Assembly (NCBI GenBank): GCA_050014415.1
Contig: JBEKDJ010000130.1
Span: 1-12,383, forward strand
Direction: 5' to 3'
Source of the DNA: JBEKDJ01 sp050014415
GTDB lineage: Bacteria; Desulfobacterota; BSN033; UBA1163
Length of the DNA: 12,383 nucleotides
In this document: one piece after another, positions 1 through 6,916 of the stretch
How the letters are laid out: every line of letters starts with the position of its first letter
Numbering within the stretch: the first letter of the stretch is position 1
The notes under the pieces: generated by a model
Database searches by the model: none
What the model saw: the letters and a program-made list of their open reading frames with translations, nothing else
Told to the model about the DNA's origin: nothing
Program-made: the position numbers and the translations under genes

Positions 1-477
1 ATCTTTCAGTAAGGGAAAAACGGAGACTTCCGTGAAGCGTTGGGAGTAAATTGGACCGGGAGCAAAAGAGTCTATAAGGTGGCGGCTGCTCCGACGAGCT
101 ATAGAAGGGCCCATTCTCGCAGCCGCATCTTCTCCTCAAAAAAAACGCTTCTTCTTACTTGCGGACTACTTTTTTCTCTTGACAGGTGCCTTTTAATGGG
201 TGACCCCGCAGATACTCATATATTTACACACCTCTAAAGTGCTATTTTTCAACTACGTCCCATCGGATGAGTCCGATTACCAAGGGATGTAAAGTGATTA
301 TTTTCATCAACGTCCCCTTGGTTTCATTCCAAACCCTTTCGCCGCAAACCGAGTGAGGAAACTTCCGCCTTCTTCAGGCCTCCGGCTACTGATTGGAATA
401 TACACATTCTAGGGGAATCCGTCAATCGAGACTTTCAAAAAGAGAGCGTTTAGAAAGGGGGGTTGTTTCACAAATGT
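1..477. other. Left-edge region without a convincing gene
   Basis: No reading frame here looks like a real protein. Open frames are short and lack a good ribosome binding site. A plus-strand frame runs from the window edge to a TAA at 47-49 and could be the last 15 codons of a gene entering from the left, but it is too short to judge. An 8-bp perfect inverted repeat (GCGGCTGC at 82-89, GCAGCCGC at 119-126) and the pairable block at 255-321 are the only notable structures. The region lies downstream of the MFS gene, but I see no classical hairpin plus T-tract terminator for that transcript. Confidence 0.5.
255..321. other. Block with mutually exclusive base-pairing segments
   Basis: A perfect stem-loop ATCGGA-TGAG-TCCGAT lies at 262-277. 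It is flanked by ACGTCCC (255-261), which can pair with GGGATGT (284-290) with one G-U. The segment ACCAAGGGATGT (279-290) can instead pair with ACGTCCCCTTGGT (309-321) with one bulge and one G-U. The two pairings share bases 284-290, so they exclude each other. The ACGTCCC motif is repeated (255-261 and 309-315) in similar surroundings. The pairing is seen in the sequence; an RNA role is speculative, and repeat DNA or a protein binding site is equally possible. Confidence 0.3.
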
Positions 478-1854
478 TCACTCCGTGATATTTCGATTTC
501 TTCCTGCGGGCATGAGAAAAACGAGGGGAATCGTAAGCAGGAGTCCTACCCCAAAAGAGGTGAAGGCGATCCTAAACCCACCGGCAGGAGTAGAACTCAG
601 ATGGAGGATAATGGTGATTAACGAGATCCCCAGCGCTCCTCCAACATTGGCGAACATACCCCGGAGTCCCGTGATGGTGGCTACCTTCTCGGGCATCAGT
701 TCAATACATGCGTTATTGGAAGCAGGATAGAAGATTCCGATTCCCACCCCAGAAACCATCACGATCAAGGCGATGCTTTCTGCAATTCCCAGATGGATGC
801 CGGTCATTCTCCATAGCCCGGGTTCCTGGCCAAGAAGGATGGTCGCAAAGGAGATGATGATCATACCCAACAACATGGGCCGTCGATAACCCGATCGTTT
901 GAGCAGAAAGCTGGTTGCAACTGAGGCAGGAATGATTGCGAGAGAGCGAGGAGTCAGTATCATACCGCTAACCAAGGTGGATAATCCATGTGCGGAGGTG
1001 GCGAAGAGTGGGATAAAGGCAAAGACTCCGAGGACTCCGGCTCCTGCTATCATGTTACACAGGTTTGCCGCCAGAAAAGGCTTTGATCTTAACAAAACCA
1101 CATCCAGGATTGGGTTGGAATCCTTTTTCTCTTGACGGGAAAATAAATAGAGGAAAGAAAAACTGACAACTAAGAAGACGATGGTTAGAAGCAGGGAGGA
1201 AATAGAGAAGTTCTCGGCAACAAAGTTTAAGCTCAGCATGAGGAAGAGCATGGCCCCAAAGAAAAACGAAGCCCCTGCAAAGTCTATATGAGGCCGACGG
1301 AAACTCCCAGAGTCTTCAAGCAAAATCAGAATCAAAACGATCAGACCAATGCCAATGGGTAAATTGATATAGAAAATATATCGCCAGGAATATCGACTCA
1401 CAATCCAGCCTCCCAGGTTTGGACCGACAATGCCTCCTATTTGAAAGATACTCGTGAACAGGCCTATGGCCCTCTCCCGATGTTCTGGAAATTCGTCACT
1501 CACGATGCCTGCCGCCGTTGGGAGAAAACTCGCTCCCCCGATGCCTTGAAGGAACCTAAATACCACCAAGATGTAGATATTGGGTGCAAGGCCACAGGCA
1601 AGGGAACTGGTTGTGAAAAGGATGAGAGAAATCAGAAAGACCTTCTTGCGACCGAGACTATCGCTCAGTTTACCCATCAGCGGCATAACGCTCGTCACCG
1701 CAACCAGATAAATCGAAATCGTCCATGCTGCCCAGAGAACATTGGTTCCAAAGTCTCTTATAAAGTTGGGGAAGGCTACTGCCACCGCTGTACCATCAAC
1801 GGAGTACATAAAAAGGCCCAACCCAGCAGAGACAAAAATGAGGTAACGACGCAT
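478..1854 (-). CDS. MFS transporter, DHA2 (EmrB/QacA-like) drug/H+ antiporter family
   Basis: Predicted inner-membrane proton-driven exporter of 458 residues. The first helix carries an Asp in the DHA2-like context VDGTAVAVAFPNF (about 19-31). MFS motif A is GKLSDSLGRKK (61-71), motif B is the Arg of RFLQGIGGA (100-108), and motif C of antiporters is GIVGPNLGGW (141-150). The segment SWRYIFYINLPIG (156-168) is a hallmark of the DHA2 branch. The rest is mostly hydrophobic helices, with a charged cytoplasmic linker near 235-245. The ATG at 1854 opens directly into the first helix; the nearest Shine-Dalgarno-like AAGGA is rather distant, so the start is only fairly secure. It is last in the minus-strand series, 170 bases after the stress-protein gene, and may be transcribed separately. 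The substrate is unknown; export of a drug, a toxic substrate or a metabolite are all possible. Confidence 0.9.
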   Translation of the reverse strand: MRRYLIFVSAGLGLFMYSVDGTAVAVAFPNFIRDFGTNVLWAAWTISIYLVAVTSVMPLMGKLSDSLGRKKVFLISLILFTTSSLACGLAPNIYILVVFRFLQGIGGASFLPTAAGIVSDEFPEHRERAIGLFTSIFQIGGIVGPNLGGWIVSRYSWRYIFYINLPIGIGLIVLILILLEDSGSFRRPHIDFAGASFFFGAMLFLMLSLNFVAENFSISSLLLTIVFLVVSFSFLYLFSRQEKKDSNPILDVVLLRSKPFLAANLCNMIAGAGVLGVFAFIPLFATSAHGLSTLVSGMILTPRSLAIIPASVATSFLLKRSGYRRPMLLGMIIISFATILLGQEPGLWRMTGIHLGIAESIALIVMVSGVGIGIFYPASNNACIELMPEKVATITGLRGMFANVGGALGISLITIILHLSSTPAGGFRIAFTSFGVGLLLTIPLVFLMPAGRNRNITE

Positions 1855-2024
1855 CTCGGGAATGATCCTTGAAGTAAAAGACGTTTAGAAATGGGTCAGA
1901 TTACAACGGGAGTTAACTCATTTGCCGAGACGAAGTTCAACAAGAGTCCAGCTTCTGAATCCCATTGGTACTCAATTCAGAGGCAATGTGGAGCCCCATG
2001 AGGATCGTCTTCATGCGGAGGCAG

Positions 2025-2462
2025 TTATCTCTTCATATGAATGAGAAGGATGGGTGTTTCTGCCCGGGTTAAGACCTTGTGGGCAACACTTCCCAAGACC
2101 CATCGAGTGATTCCGGAGTGACCGTGGGTGCACATCACGATCAGATCTACTCCGCTTGCCTTTGCGAAGTCGATAATCTCTGCAGCCACTTGCAGCCCTG
2201 TTTTCGCCTTCGCCGAAGCCTTGAGGCCCCTCTTTTTCAATTCCTCGACAAGGTTGGTGAGATATCTCTCGGCCGCTTCCTTCTGCTTCTCATCAACAAT
2301 AAAAGGCGTCACTAACTCCGGTGCCCCATAGATGGGCATAAAGGGAACGACTTGGAATAGAATGATTTCAGAATCAAAGCCCTCGGCCAGTTTCTCGGCA
2401 TGATCTAAGGCCTTTTTTGCCAATTCCGAACCGTCTAACGGAACCAAAATCTTCTTATACAT
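2025..2462 (-). CDS. Universal stress protein, UspA family
   Basis: Single-domain cytoplasmic Usp of 145 residues. The N-terminal strand KILVPLDGS (4-12) supplies the conserved Asp10. The C-terminal nucleotide loop is C-T-H-G, nine residues, then GS (111-125), matching the ATP-binding pattern G-2x-G-9x-G(S/T) except that the first Gly is Cys111. ATP binding is therefore likely but not certain. The frame is open to an upstream ATG at 2489. I chose the ATG at 2462 because a strong GGAGGAGGTGG Shine-Dalgarno lies just before it, and because family members start this way. The gene follows dctP by 122 bases but has a good promoter of its own. Usp genes often sit beside TRAP transporters, and some TRAP-associated Usps bind nucleotide; a regulatory link is inference. 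Confidence 0.92.
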   Translation of the reverse strand: MYKKILVPLDGSELAKKALDHAEKLAEGFDSEIILFQVVPFMPIYGAPELVTPFIVDEKQKEAAERYLTNLVEELKKRGLKASAKAKTGLQVAAEIIDFAKASGVDLIVMCTHGHSGITRWVLGSVAHKVLTRAETPILLIHMKR

Positions 2463-2494
2463 GTTCCCACCTCCTCCAGAGTTTTTCAAAGTAG

Positions 2495-2523
2495 TTTATA
2501 ACAATTTTGCCTCGGCAAGGCAA
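2495..2523 (-). promoter_or_regulatory. Sigma70-like promoter for the universal stress protein gene
   Basis: Read on the minus strand: TTGCCT (2523-2518), a 17-base spacer, then TATAAA (2500-2495). The -10 matches consensus at 5 of 6 positions and the -35 at 4 of 6. Transcription would begin near 2488, leaving a leader of about 26 bases that contains the Shine-Dalgarno. The -35 hexamer also forms one arm of a 6-bp stem (2507-2512 with 2518-2523), which could act as a weak hairpin at the end of the dctP message. Confidence 0.55.
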
Positions 2524-2584
2524 CAGAAAAGGGACTGATGGACCTGTCAGGGCACAGCGCAAACCATGACATAGAGACTCCATT

Positions 2585-3589
2585 CTATGGTCTCTTTTTT
2601 GTTAGCAGCTCTTTCAATCTAGCTCCTGTTTGAGGGCTTTTCTCCAGTATGTCTTTCCACCCCTCCTCGTAAGCAATCTTCAAAAATTTCTCCTTCTCAG
2701 CCGGTGGGAGATCGATGACCTGCAGGCCTGCCTGTTTCAAGAGAGGAATCTCCTTCTTTATTTCTTCTTTATAGTAAGCAACTATTTTCCTCTCAGCCTC
2801 CATAGCCGCTCCCATAATCACATCCTGATACTTCTTGGGAAGCCCGTTCCACGCCTTTAGGTTCATGACCATAGGGTGTGGCCCTGAGTAAAATCCAGGC
2901 TCCACAACGTACTTGGTCTGCTTCTCCCATCCCCACTCACGAATGCCTATGGTCGGCCAGCAATAACCGTCGACAACATTCCTTTCGAGGGCAGTGTAAA
3001 CCTCGGTGGGTGGTATCACGACAGGATTTCCACCGAGACCTTTAATCAGCTGAAGGTACATGGGGGAGACGCGGATGTTGAACCCTCTCAGGTCCGCAGT
3101 TTTGATGGGTTTGGTAAGGTAGAGCTTAAATGGCAAGTCAGTCCCTATCCTTCCAATAAAATAAAGCCCCAGCTTCTTTTCGTGCAGGTCATTGTAGTAT
3201 GCCCACGCCCCGTTTGCCCTCTCTTCCCAGGGGGTGAATTCCGAAAGCTTCATGGCGTCGGCCTCCGGCAGCAGGGAGACATAATAGGCATTGGTCGTAT
3301 GGACAATATCCACCATGCCCGTCTGTGCCGCATGAACCTGATCCGTGATTTTGACGGCCTCAGGGCCCCCTACCAGATTGATCTTCAACTCACCTGGGTA
3401 TTTCTTCTCAATCTGCTGCCCCACGCTCTCGAGAAAGAAATCGAGAGCCTTGTTATCTGATGCGTTTTTCGGCCATGCAGTAAGCGCCTTCAGGTTAAAT
3501 GTTTCGGCTTTAGCAAGCCCACATTGAGTCACTGATACCGTGAAGGCGAATAACACCAAGAGAAACGTAGAAACCAATCTCTTTTCCAT
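2585..3589 (-). CDS. TRAP transporter substrate-binding protein, DctP family
   Basis: Periplasmic solute receptor of 334 residues. It has a typical signal peptide: Lys/Arg at 3-4, a hydrophobic core at about 5-20, and probable signal peptidase I cleavage after AKA (26-28). A Cys at 23 is not in a good lipobox. The DctP fold is supported by the central segment LRGFNIRV (167-174), whose Arg173 corresponds to the arginine that binds the substrate carboxylate in characterised family members, and by the following segment from PPTEVYTALE (193-202) to VVDGYC. The ATG at 3589 is preferred over one at 3607 because AAGGAGG lies just upstream of it and the upstream Met would overlap that site. It delivers a carboxylate to DctQM. 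It is the last of the three TRAP genes and is separated from dctM by a hairpin-containing spacer. The ligand cannot be named. Confidence 0.93.
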   Translation of the reverse strand: MEKRLVSTFLLVLFAFTVSVTQCGLAKAETFNLKALTAWPKNASDNKALDFFLESVGQQIEKKYPGELKINLVGGPEAVKITDQVHAAQTGMVDIVHTTNAYYVSLLPEADAMKLSEFTPWEERANGAWAYYNDLHEKKLGLYFIGRIGTDLPFKLYLTKPIKTADLRGFNIRVSPMYLQLIKGLGGNPVVIPPTEVYTALERNVVDGYCWPTIGIREWGWEKQTKYVVEPGFYSGPHPMVMNLKAWNGLPKKYQDVIMGAAMEAERKIVAYYKEEIKKEIPLLKQAGLQVIDLPPAEKEKFLKIAYEEGWKDILEKSPQTGARLKELLTKKRP

Positions 3590-3634
3590 TGTTTTATCCT
3601 CCTTCATTGTTCAACACACCCTAAATCGTCACTC

Positions 3635-3648
3635 AGCAATCGATTGCT
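3635..3648. promoter_or_regulatory. 14-bp perfect palindrome upstream of dctP
   Basis: AGCAATCGATTGCT is perfectly self-complementary and ends 46 bases before the dctP start codon. This is a plausible operator for a dimeric regulator of the binding-protein gene. No convincing -35/-10 pair was found beside it, so its role is inferred from position and symmetry only. Confidence 0.35.
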
Positions 3649-3672
3649 CTTCATCCCTTGTTCCTTAGCTTC

Positions 3673-3804
3673 ACCCCGCACCTCGTAAAGCCTTGTTCTT
3701 CCCCGGCCTCGCTCCGCAAAGCGGGGCGGGCATAACAGGGATGTAAAGGGGCATCAAAATATCTACCTCAAAGAAATCCCCGTGTTTTAACACGGGGTGC
3801 GGGG
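3673..3804. repeat. Inverted-repeat-bounded, GC-rich intergenic element
   Basis: The spacer between dctM and dctP is bounded by CCCCGCACCTCGT (3673-3685) and ACGGGGTGCGGGG (3792-3804), which are inverted copies matching at 12 of 13 positions. Inside are a smaller stem CTCCGC-AAA-GCGGGG (3712-3726) and the strong hairpin at 3778-3797. The composition differs from the flanking genes and resembles dispersed intergenic repeats. Only one copy is in the window, so repetition across the genome is an inference. Confidence 0.4.
3778..3797 (-). terminator. Strong hairpin just after dctM (attenuator or weak terminator)
   Basis: CCCCGTGT pairs perfectly with ACACGGGG around a TTTA loop (at most 9 bp with a 2-base loop), starting 9 bases after the dctM stop codon. 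On the minus strand it is followed by ATTTCTTTG, a poor T-tract, so it may only partly terminate transcription or may stabilise the 3' end of the dctQM message. Confidence 0.45.
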
Positions 3805-3805
3805 T

Positions 3806-5125
3806 TCATTTCATCCCCATAAGACCGGGTACAAGAGTTGCAATATCGGGCATTGCCATCACAAGGGCAATGCATAGTATGTCGACGATGACATAGGGAG
3901 TGACCGCCTTCCAGATATCAGACATAGTAACCTCAGGAGGAGCGACACCTTTCATCACAAAGAGGGTAACGCCAAAGGGTGGGGTAATCAAGCCTGTCTC
4001 CAGGGCGATAAGCATCATCACGCCGAACCAGATAGGATTAAAATGGAAGGCATTGATGACGGGCATATAGATGGGGATGGTGATCATCATGATGGCAACT
4101 GTTTCCATGAAACAGCCCATAATAAGGACGACGATCAGCATGCCAACCAGGATCATGATCGGTGGAATGCTGAGGTGGGTAATAAAATTCGTCATGCCTG
4201 CAGCAGCACCGGTAAAGGCCAATATTTCACCGTATGTGGTCGAGACAATAACGATCATGAAGATCATGACCGTGACTTTGACGGTACCCATGACCGACTT
4301 CTTGATCACTTCCCAACTGAGACATCTATAAATAAGGGCCAAGATAAATGCCCCCAATGTTCCTGTAGCAGCAGCTTCCGTGGGGGTTGCCACACCCAGG
4401 AAGATGAAGCCCAATACCATGAAGACGATGAAGCCGAGGGGTAACAGGTTCCGCAAGGTAGCCATTGCCTTTTCTTTCAAAGCGATTCTGGGCACAACAT
4501 ACCGAGGCGCCTCTTCAGGTTTGATGCGCAACCATAATACGACGAAGATGAAGTAAAGAGCAGACATCATCAAGCCTGCCGGTATTCCGGCCATTAGAAG
4601 CTGCCCTACATCGATATTTGCCAGGCTAGCGAGCACCACGGTCAGTGCATTAGGAGGAATAAGTGCATCAACAGTGCCTACTCCCATGAGTGGACCGAGA
4701 CTCATGTTTTTACTGTAGCCCTTCTCCAACATTTGAGGAAGCAGGATGGTGCCGAGAAGGGCGCATGTTGCAATTGTGGAGCCACTCAAAGCGCCGATGA
4801 TAACGCCCATGATAATGGCCAGGAGAGAAAGCCTGCCCCTGAGGTTACCCAGCCATTTATCAAGCACATTCACAGCATTAAGCCCAAGGCCTGAATGGAA
4901 AATCAACTCACCCATGAGGATGAAAAAGGGTACAGGGAGCAGAGTGAAAGTCGTAATGGAAGTGAAAACTCCTGTTGCTACCTCAATAAGTCCTGGTACA
5001 CCTCCCAGAAAAAAATAGGCGGCAATCATATTGACAACGAGGAAGGCAAAGGCAATGGGCAGGTTGGTGAGAAGCAGAAAAACCATCCCCCCAAAGAGCA
5101 AGCTAATGATCAGCCACCATTGCAT
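3806..5125 (-). CDS. TRAP transporter large permease, DctM family
   Basis: Integral membrane protein of 439 residues, the usual length for DctM, made almost wholly of hydrophobic helices. It forms the ion-coupled transport channel of the TRAP system with DctQ. Visible family features are PVPFFILMGEL (64-74), the segment GALSGSTIATCALLG (111-125), LIPPNALTVVLA (155-166), TPTEAAATG (247-255) and, near the C-terminus, PPFGVTLFVMKG. The ATG at 5125 follows the dctQ stop by three bases (TAA-CCC-ATG), and an AGGAAGG Shine-Dalgarno lies inside the end of dctQ, implying translational coupling. Uptake would be driven by a Na+ or H+ gradient and needs the DctP receptor encoded next. Confidence 0.95.
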   Translation of the reverse strand: MQWWLIISLLFGGMVFLLLTNLPIAFAFLVVNMIAAYFFLGGVPGLIEVATGVFTSITTFTLLPVPFFILMGELIFHSGLGLNAVNVLDKWLGNLRGRLSLLAIIMGVIIGALSGSTIATCALLGTILLPQMLEKGYSKNMSLGPLMGVGTVDALIPPNALTVVLASLANIDVGQLLMAGIPAGLMMSALYFIFVVLWLRIKPEEAPRYVVPRIALKEKAMATLRNLLPLGFIVFMVLGFIFLGVATPTEAAATGTLGAFILALIYRCLSWEVIKKSVMGTVKVTVMIFMIVIVSTTYGEILAFTGAAAGMTNFITHLSIPPIMILVGMLIVVLIMGCFMETVAIMMITIPIYMPVINAFHFNPIWFGVMMLIALETGLITPPFGVTLFVMKGVAPPEVTMSDIWKAVTPYVIVDILCIALVMAMPDIATLVPGLMGMK

Positions 5126-5128
5126 GGG

Positions 5129-5662
5129 TTACCTTCCTGCCCTGATATCGATCAGTCTGCTCCACGCCATCCTGAAGAACTGAATGGTAAGAAAGATGCT
5201 GCCGATGGGGATGATGATAAAAATGGCCCATTTCGGAACAGTCACTGCTCTTACATCCGTTACTCTTTGGATGATACACTCACGCATATAGTCAATTCCA
5301 AAATAGACCATGACAGCACAAGCAAGCCCCCCGATGACAAACATGATGAAATTGAGGCAGTTCTTGGATTTCTCATTGAGATGAGTGTATATGACATCGG
5401 TAGTGATATGCGCTTTCTCTCTCAGAAGCCAGGTTGTTGCAAGGAAAACAATCCACAGCAACGCATATTCGGTTGTCTGCATAATCCATATCGTCGTCTT
5501 CGTAAATAAGTATCGCATGCCAATAGTGTAGCAGACAGCAACCGTGATGAATACAAGTATGACCCCGGCCAGAGCAGCCATTATGTCTAAGAACTCATCA
5601 AAAAGTCTCCAGAATCCTTTCTCTGACCGCCCTCTTTTTTCAGAAGCTTCTTCCATTCGCAT
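5129..5662 (-). CDS. TRAP transporter small permease, DctQ family
   Basis: Small membrane subunit of 177 residues with a charged N-terminal tail and four predicted helices at about 28-49, 64-80, 102-123 and 144-163. The loop motif REKAHITTDV (81-90) after helix 2 is characteristic of DctQ. It partners DctM, whose gene follows three bases later. Two starts are possible, ATG at 5662 and ATG at 5656; both have only a weak GAGCG-like Shine-Dalgarno, and the N-terminal difference is two residues. The 189-base gap before it is repeat-like, so it is unclear whether it is co-transcribed with the oxidoreductase genes or has an unseen promoter. Confidence 0.92.
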   Translation of the reverse strand: MRMEEASEKRGRSEKGFWRLFDEFLDIMAALAGVILVFITVAVCYTIGMRYLFTKTTIWIMQTTEYALLWIVFLATTWLLREKAHITTDVIYTHLNEKSKNCLNFIMFVIGGLACAVMVYFGIDYMRECIIQRVTDVRAVTVPKWAIFIIIPIGSIFLTIQFFRMAWSRLIDIRAGR

Positions 5663-5689
5663 TCACGCTCGCCGAGTTTACCCACTCCC

Positions 5690-5800
5690 TACCCTCAGAG
5701 GGGGAAGCGCTAACTTAAGGTTGCTCTTCTTTGCCCCCCTTTGCAAAAGTGGGGCGACGGGGGGATTTGAGCTACGGCTTATGCCTCCCAGAGGAGGTAG
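5690..5800. repeat. GC-rich palindromic intergenic repeat between beta subunit and dctQ
   Basis: The 189-base gap contains stacked small palindromes: CCCT-CAG-AGGG (5692-5702), a C-run/G-run stem around CTTTGCAAAAG (5734-5754) and CCTCC-CAGA-GGAGG (5784-5797). The C-rich and G-rich runs alternate in the manner of REP-like intergenic repeats. No T-tract follows the stems on the minus strand, so termination is not clearly indicated. The call rests on composition and symmetry, because no second copy is in the window. Confidence 0.4.
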
Positions 5801-5851
5801 AAAGGGTGGGCGTGCCCTCTTGGATAGTTGTCCTCTGCAACATCTGGGTGA

Positions 5852-6739
5852 TCATTTGCATCCCGAAGTTGAACGAATCGTTCTCTGGTTCAACCCCTCC
5901 CACTCCTCGTCTACCTCCATTTGGATCTGTCTAATCTGTTCTTCCTTCAAGTGTCTGAATCTTCCCTGTTTCAAGAGGTACTCCTGGACGGGGAGACAGC
6001 GTGGTTCGTGATTAATGGTGTATCTCTTCCCGTTTTCCACCTCATACAGGGGAAAGACATTCGTTTCTACGGCAAGAATGGAAACCTCAGGGGAGATATC
6101 GGATGGCATTCTCCAGCCGGTTGGACAGGGAGAGAGCAAGTGAATAAATTTCGTGCCCCGAATCCCTTTGGCCTTGACGATTTTCTGTTGAAGATCGTGG
6201 GGAAAACCGATTGTGGCTGTAGCTGAATAGGGATTGTAATGGGCAGCCATGATCTCCATGATATTCTTCTTTCGCCTGGGGTTCCCTTTAGGAGTTGTTC
6301 CTGTCCAGGCAAAAGATGGAGTAGAAGAGCTCACCTGAATTCCAGTGTTCATGTAGGCTTCATTATCCAGACAGACGTAGATAATATCATCGTTGTTCAT
6401 CGTCACCCCTGAAAGAGCCGCCAGTCCGATATCAAAAGTCCCTCCGTCTCCGGCGAAAGCCACGACCTGAATATCATCTTTCCCTTGAACTTTGAGGGCA
6501 TTCGCAATCCCAGCCGCAGTGGGTGCTGCAATTTCGAAAGCGGAATGAAAGGCTGGTACAGCATGTGGGGAATTAGGATAGACACCTGAGATCGCCCCTT
6601 CGCAAGATGGAACAATGATGACGATCGTCCGGGGTCCCATGGCCTGCATCACCAATTTCATTCCAACCACAAGTCCACAGCCCGCACACGCACCATGACC
6701 AGGCCTTAGATAATTTGGCCCTAACTCTTGAAGGACCAT
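5852..6739 (-). CDS. 2-oxoacid:acceptor oxidoreductase, beta subunit (TPP-binding)
   Basis: This 295-residue subunit carries the thiamine diphosphate site and the proximal [4Fe-4S] cluster of the 2-oxoacid:ferredoxin oxidoreductase family, which converts a 2-oxoacid and CoA to acyl-CoA, CO2 and two electrons. The TPP/Mg motif starts at GDGG (98-101) and ends at LDNEAYMNTG (124-133). Cluster ligands are expected to be Cys18 and Cys21 (GACAGCG), Cys46 (PSCEG) and Cys205 (SPCPTGW). The ATG at 6739 has an AAGGAG Shine-Dalgarno eight bases upstream. It follows the alpha gene after a 177-base repeat-like spacer, unusual because alpha and beta genes are normally adjacent or overlapping. The motif set resembles pyruvate/2-ketoisovalerate-type enzymes, but the substrate cannot be fixed by eye; a phenylglyoxylate-like aromatic 2-oxoacid is also possible. 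Confidence 0.93.
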   Translation of the reverse strand: MVLQELGPNYLRPGHGACAGCGLVVGMKLVMQAMGPRTIVIIVPSCEGAISGVYPNSPHAVPAFHSAFEIAAPTAAGIANALKVQGKDDIQVVAFAGDGGTFDIGLAALSGVTMNNDDIIYVCLDNEAYMNTGIQVSSSTPSFAWTGTTPKGNPRRKKNIMEIMAAHYNPYSATATIGFPHDLQQKIVKAKGIRGTKFIHLLSPCPTGWRMPSDISPEVSILAVETNVFPLYEVENGKRYTINHEPRCLPVQEYLLKQGRFRHLKEEQIRQIQMEVDEEWEGLNQRTIRSTSGCK

Positions 6740-6781
6740 ATGATTTCTCCTTCATTTCTTACGGTGTTGGCAAACCAATCA

Positions 6782-6916
6782 CCGCAAATCCCAAATCACA
6801 AGCTCCAAATCCCAAACAAGTCTCAAATTCCAATTTCAAATGACCAAAACGCTTCTGATTTTGGGTTTGAGGTTCTGGATTTTTCAATCCGCTATCTGGA
6901 ATCCGCAATCTGAAAT
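6782..6916. repeat. A/C-rich low-complexity repeat between alpha and beta genes
   Basis: The spacer has two copies of CAAATCCCAAA (6785-6795 and 6806-6816) followed by related CAAATTCC-like units. It also has a near-perfect direct repeat AATCCGC(T/A)ATCTG (6886-6898 and 6900-6912). The left half is rich in AAATCCC and the right half in its rough complement (GGGTTTGAGG, GGATTTTT), giving loose overall inverted symmetry. It looks like non-coding interspersed repeat DNA lodged between two genes of one enzyme. Confidence 0.55.

Noticed and set aside
40..237. 65-codon plus-strand frame near the left edge
   Set aside because: There is no ribosome binding site, the composition is Arg/Ser-rich and unlike a folded protein, and it crosses an inverted repeat.
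340..420. 26-codon minus-strand frame beginning Met-Cys-Ile-Phe in the left region
   Set aside because: The ending Gly-Leu-Glu-stop looks mildly protein-like, but the frame is very short and has no good Shine-Dalgarno; it was not kept as a gene.
1441..1872. 143-codon plus-strand open frame
   Set aside because: It lies antisense to the MFS gene, has charge-rich low-quality composition and no Shine-Dalgarno; it is a shadow frame.
4043..5509. Long plus-strand open frames rich in His, Asp and Lys
   Set aside because: They are the antisense of hydrophobic TRAP permease codons, which produces such compositions; the minus-strand DctQ and DctM proteins account for the region.
6780..6916. Possible CRISPR array from repeated AAATCCC units
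   Set aside because: The units are short, irregularly spaced and lack constant-length spacers; no cas gene is present.
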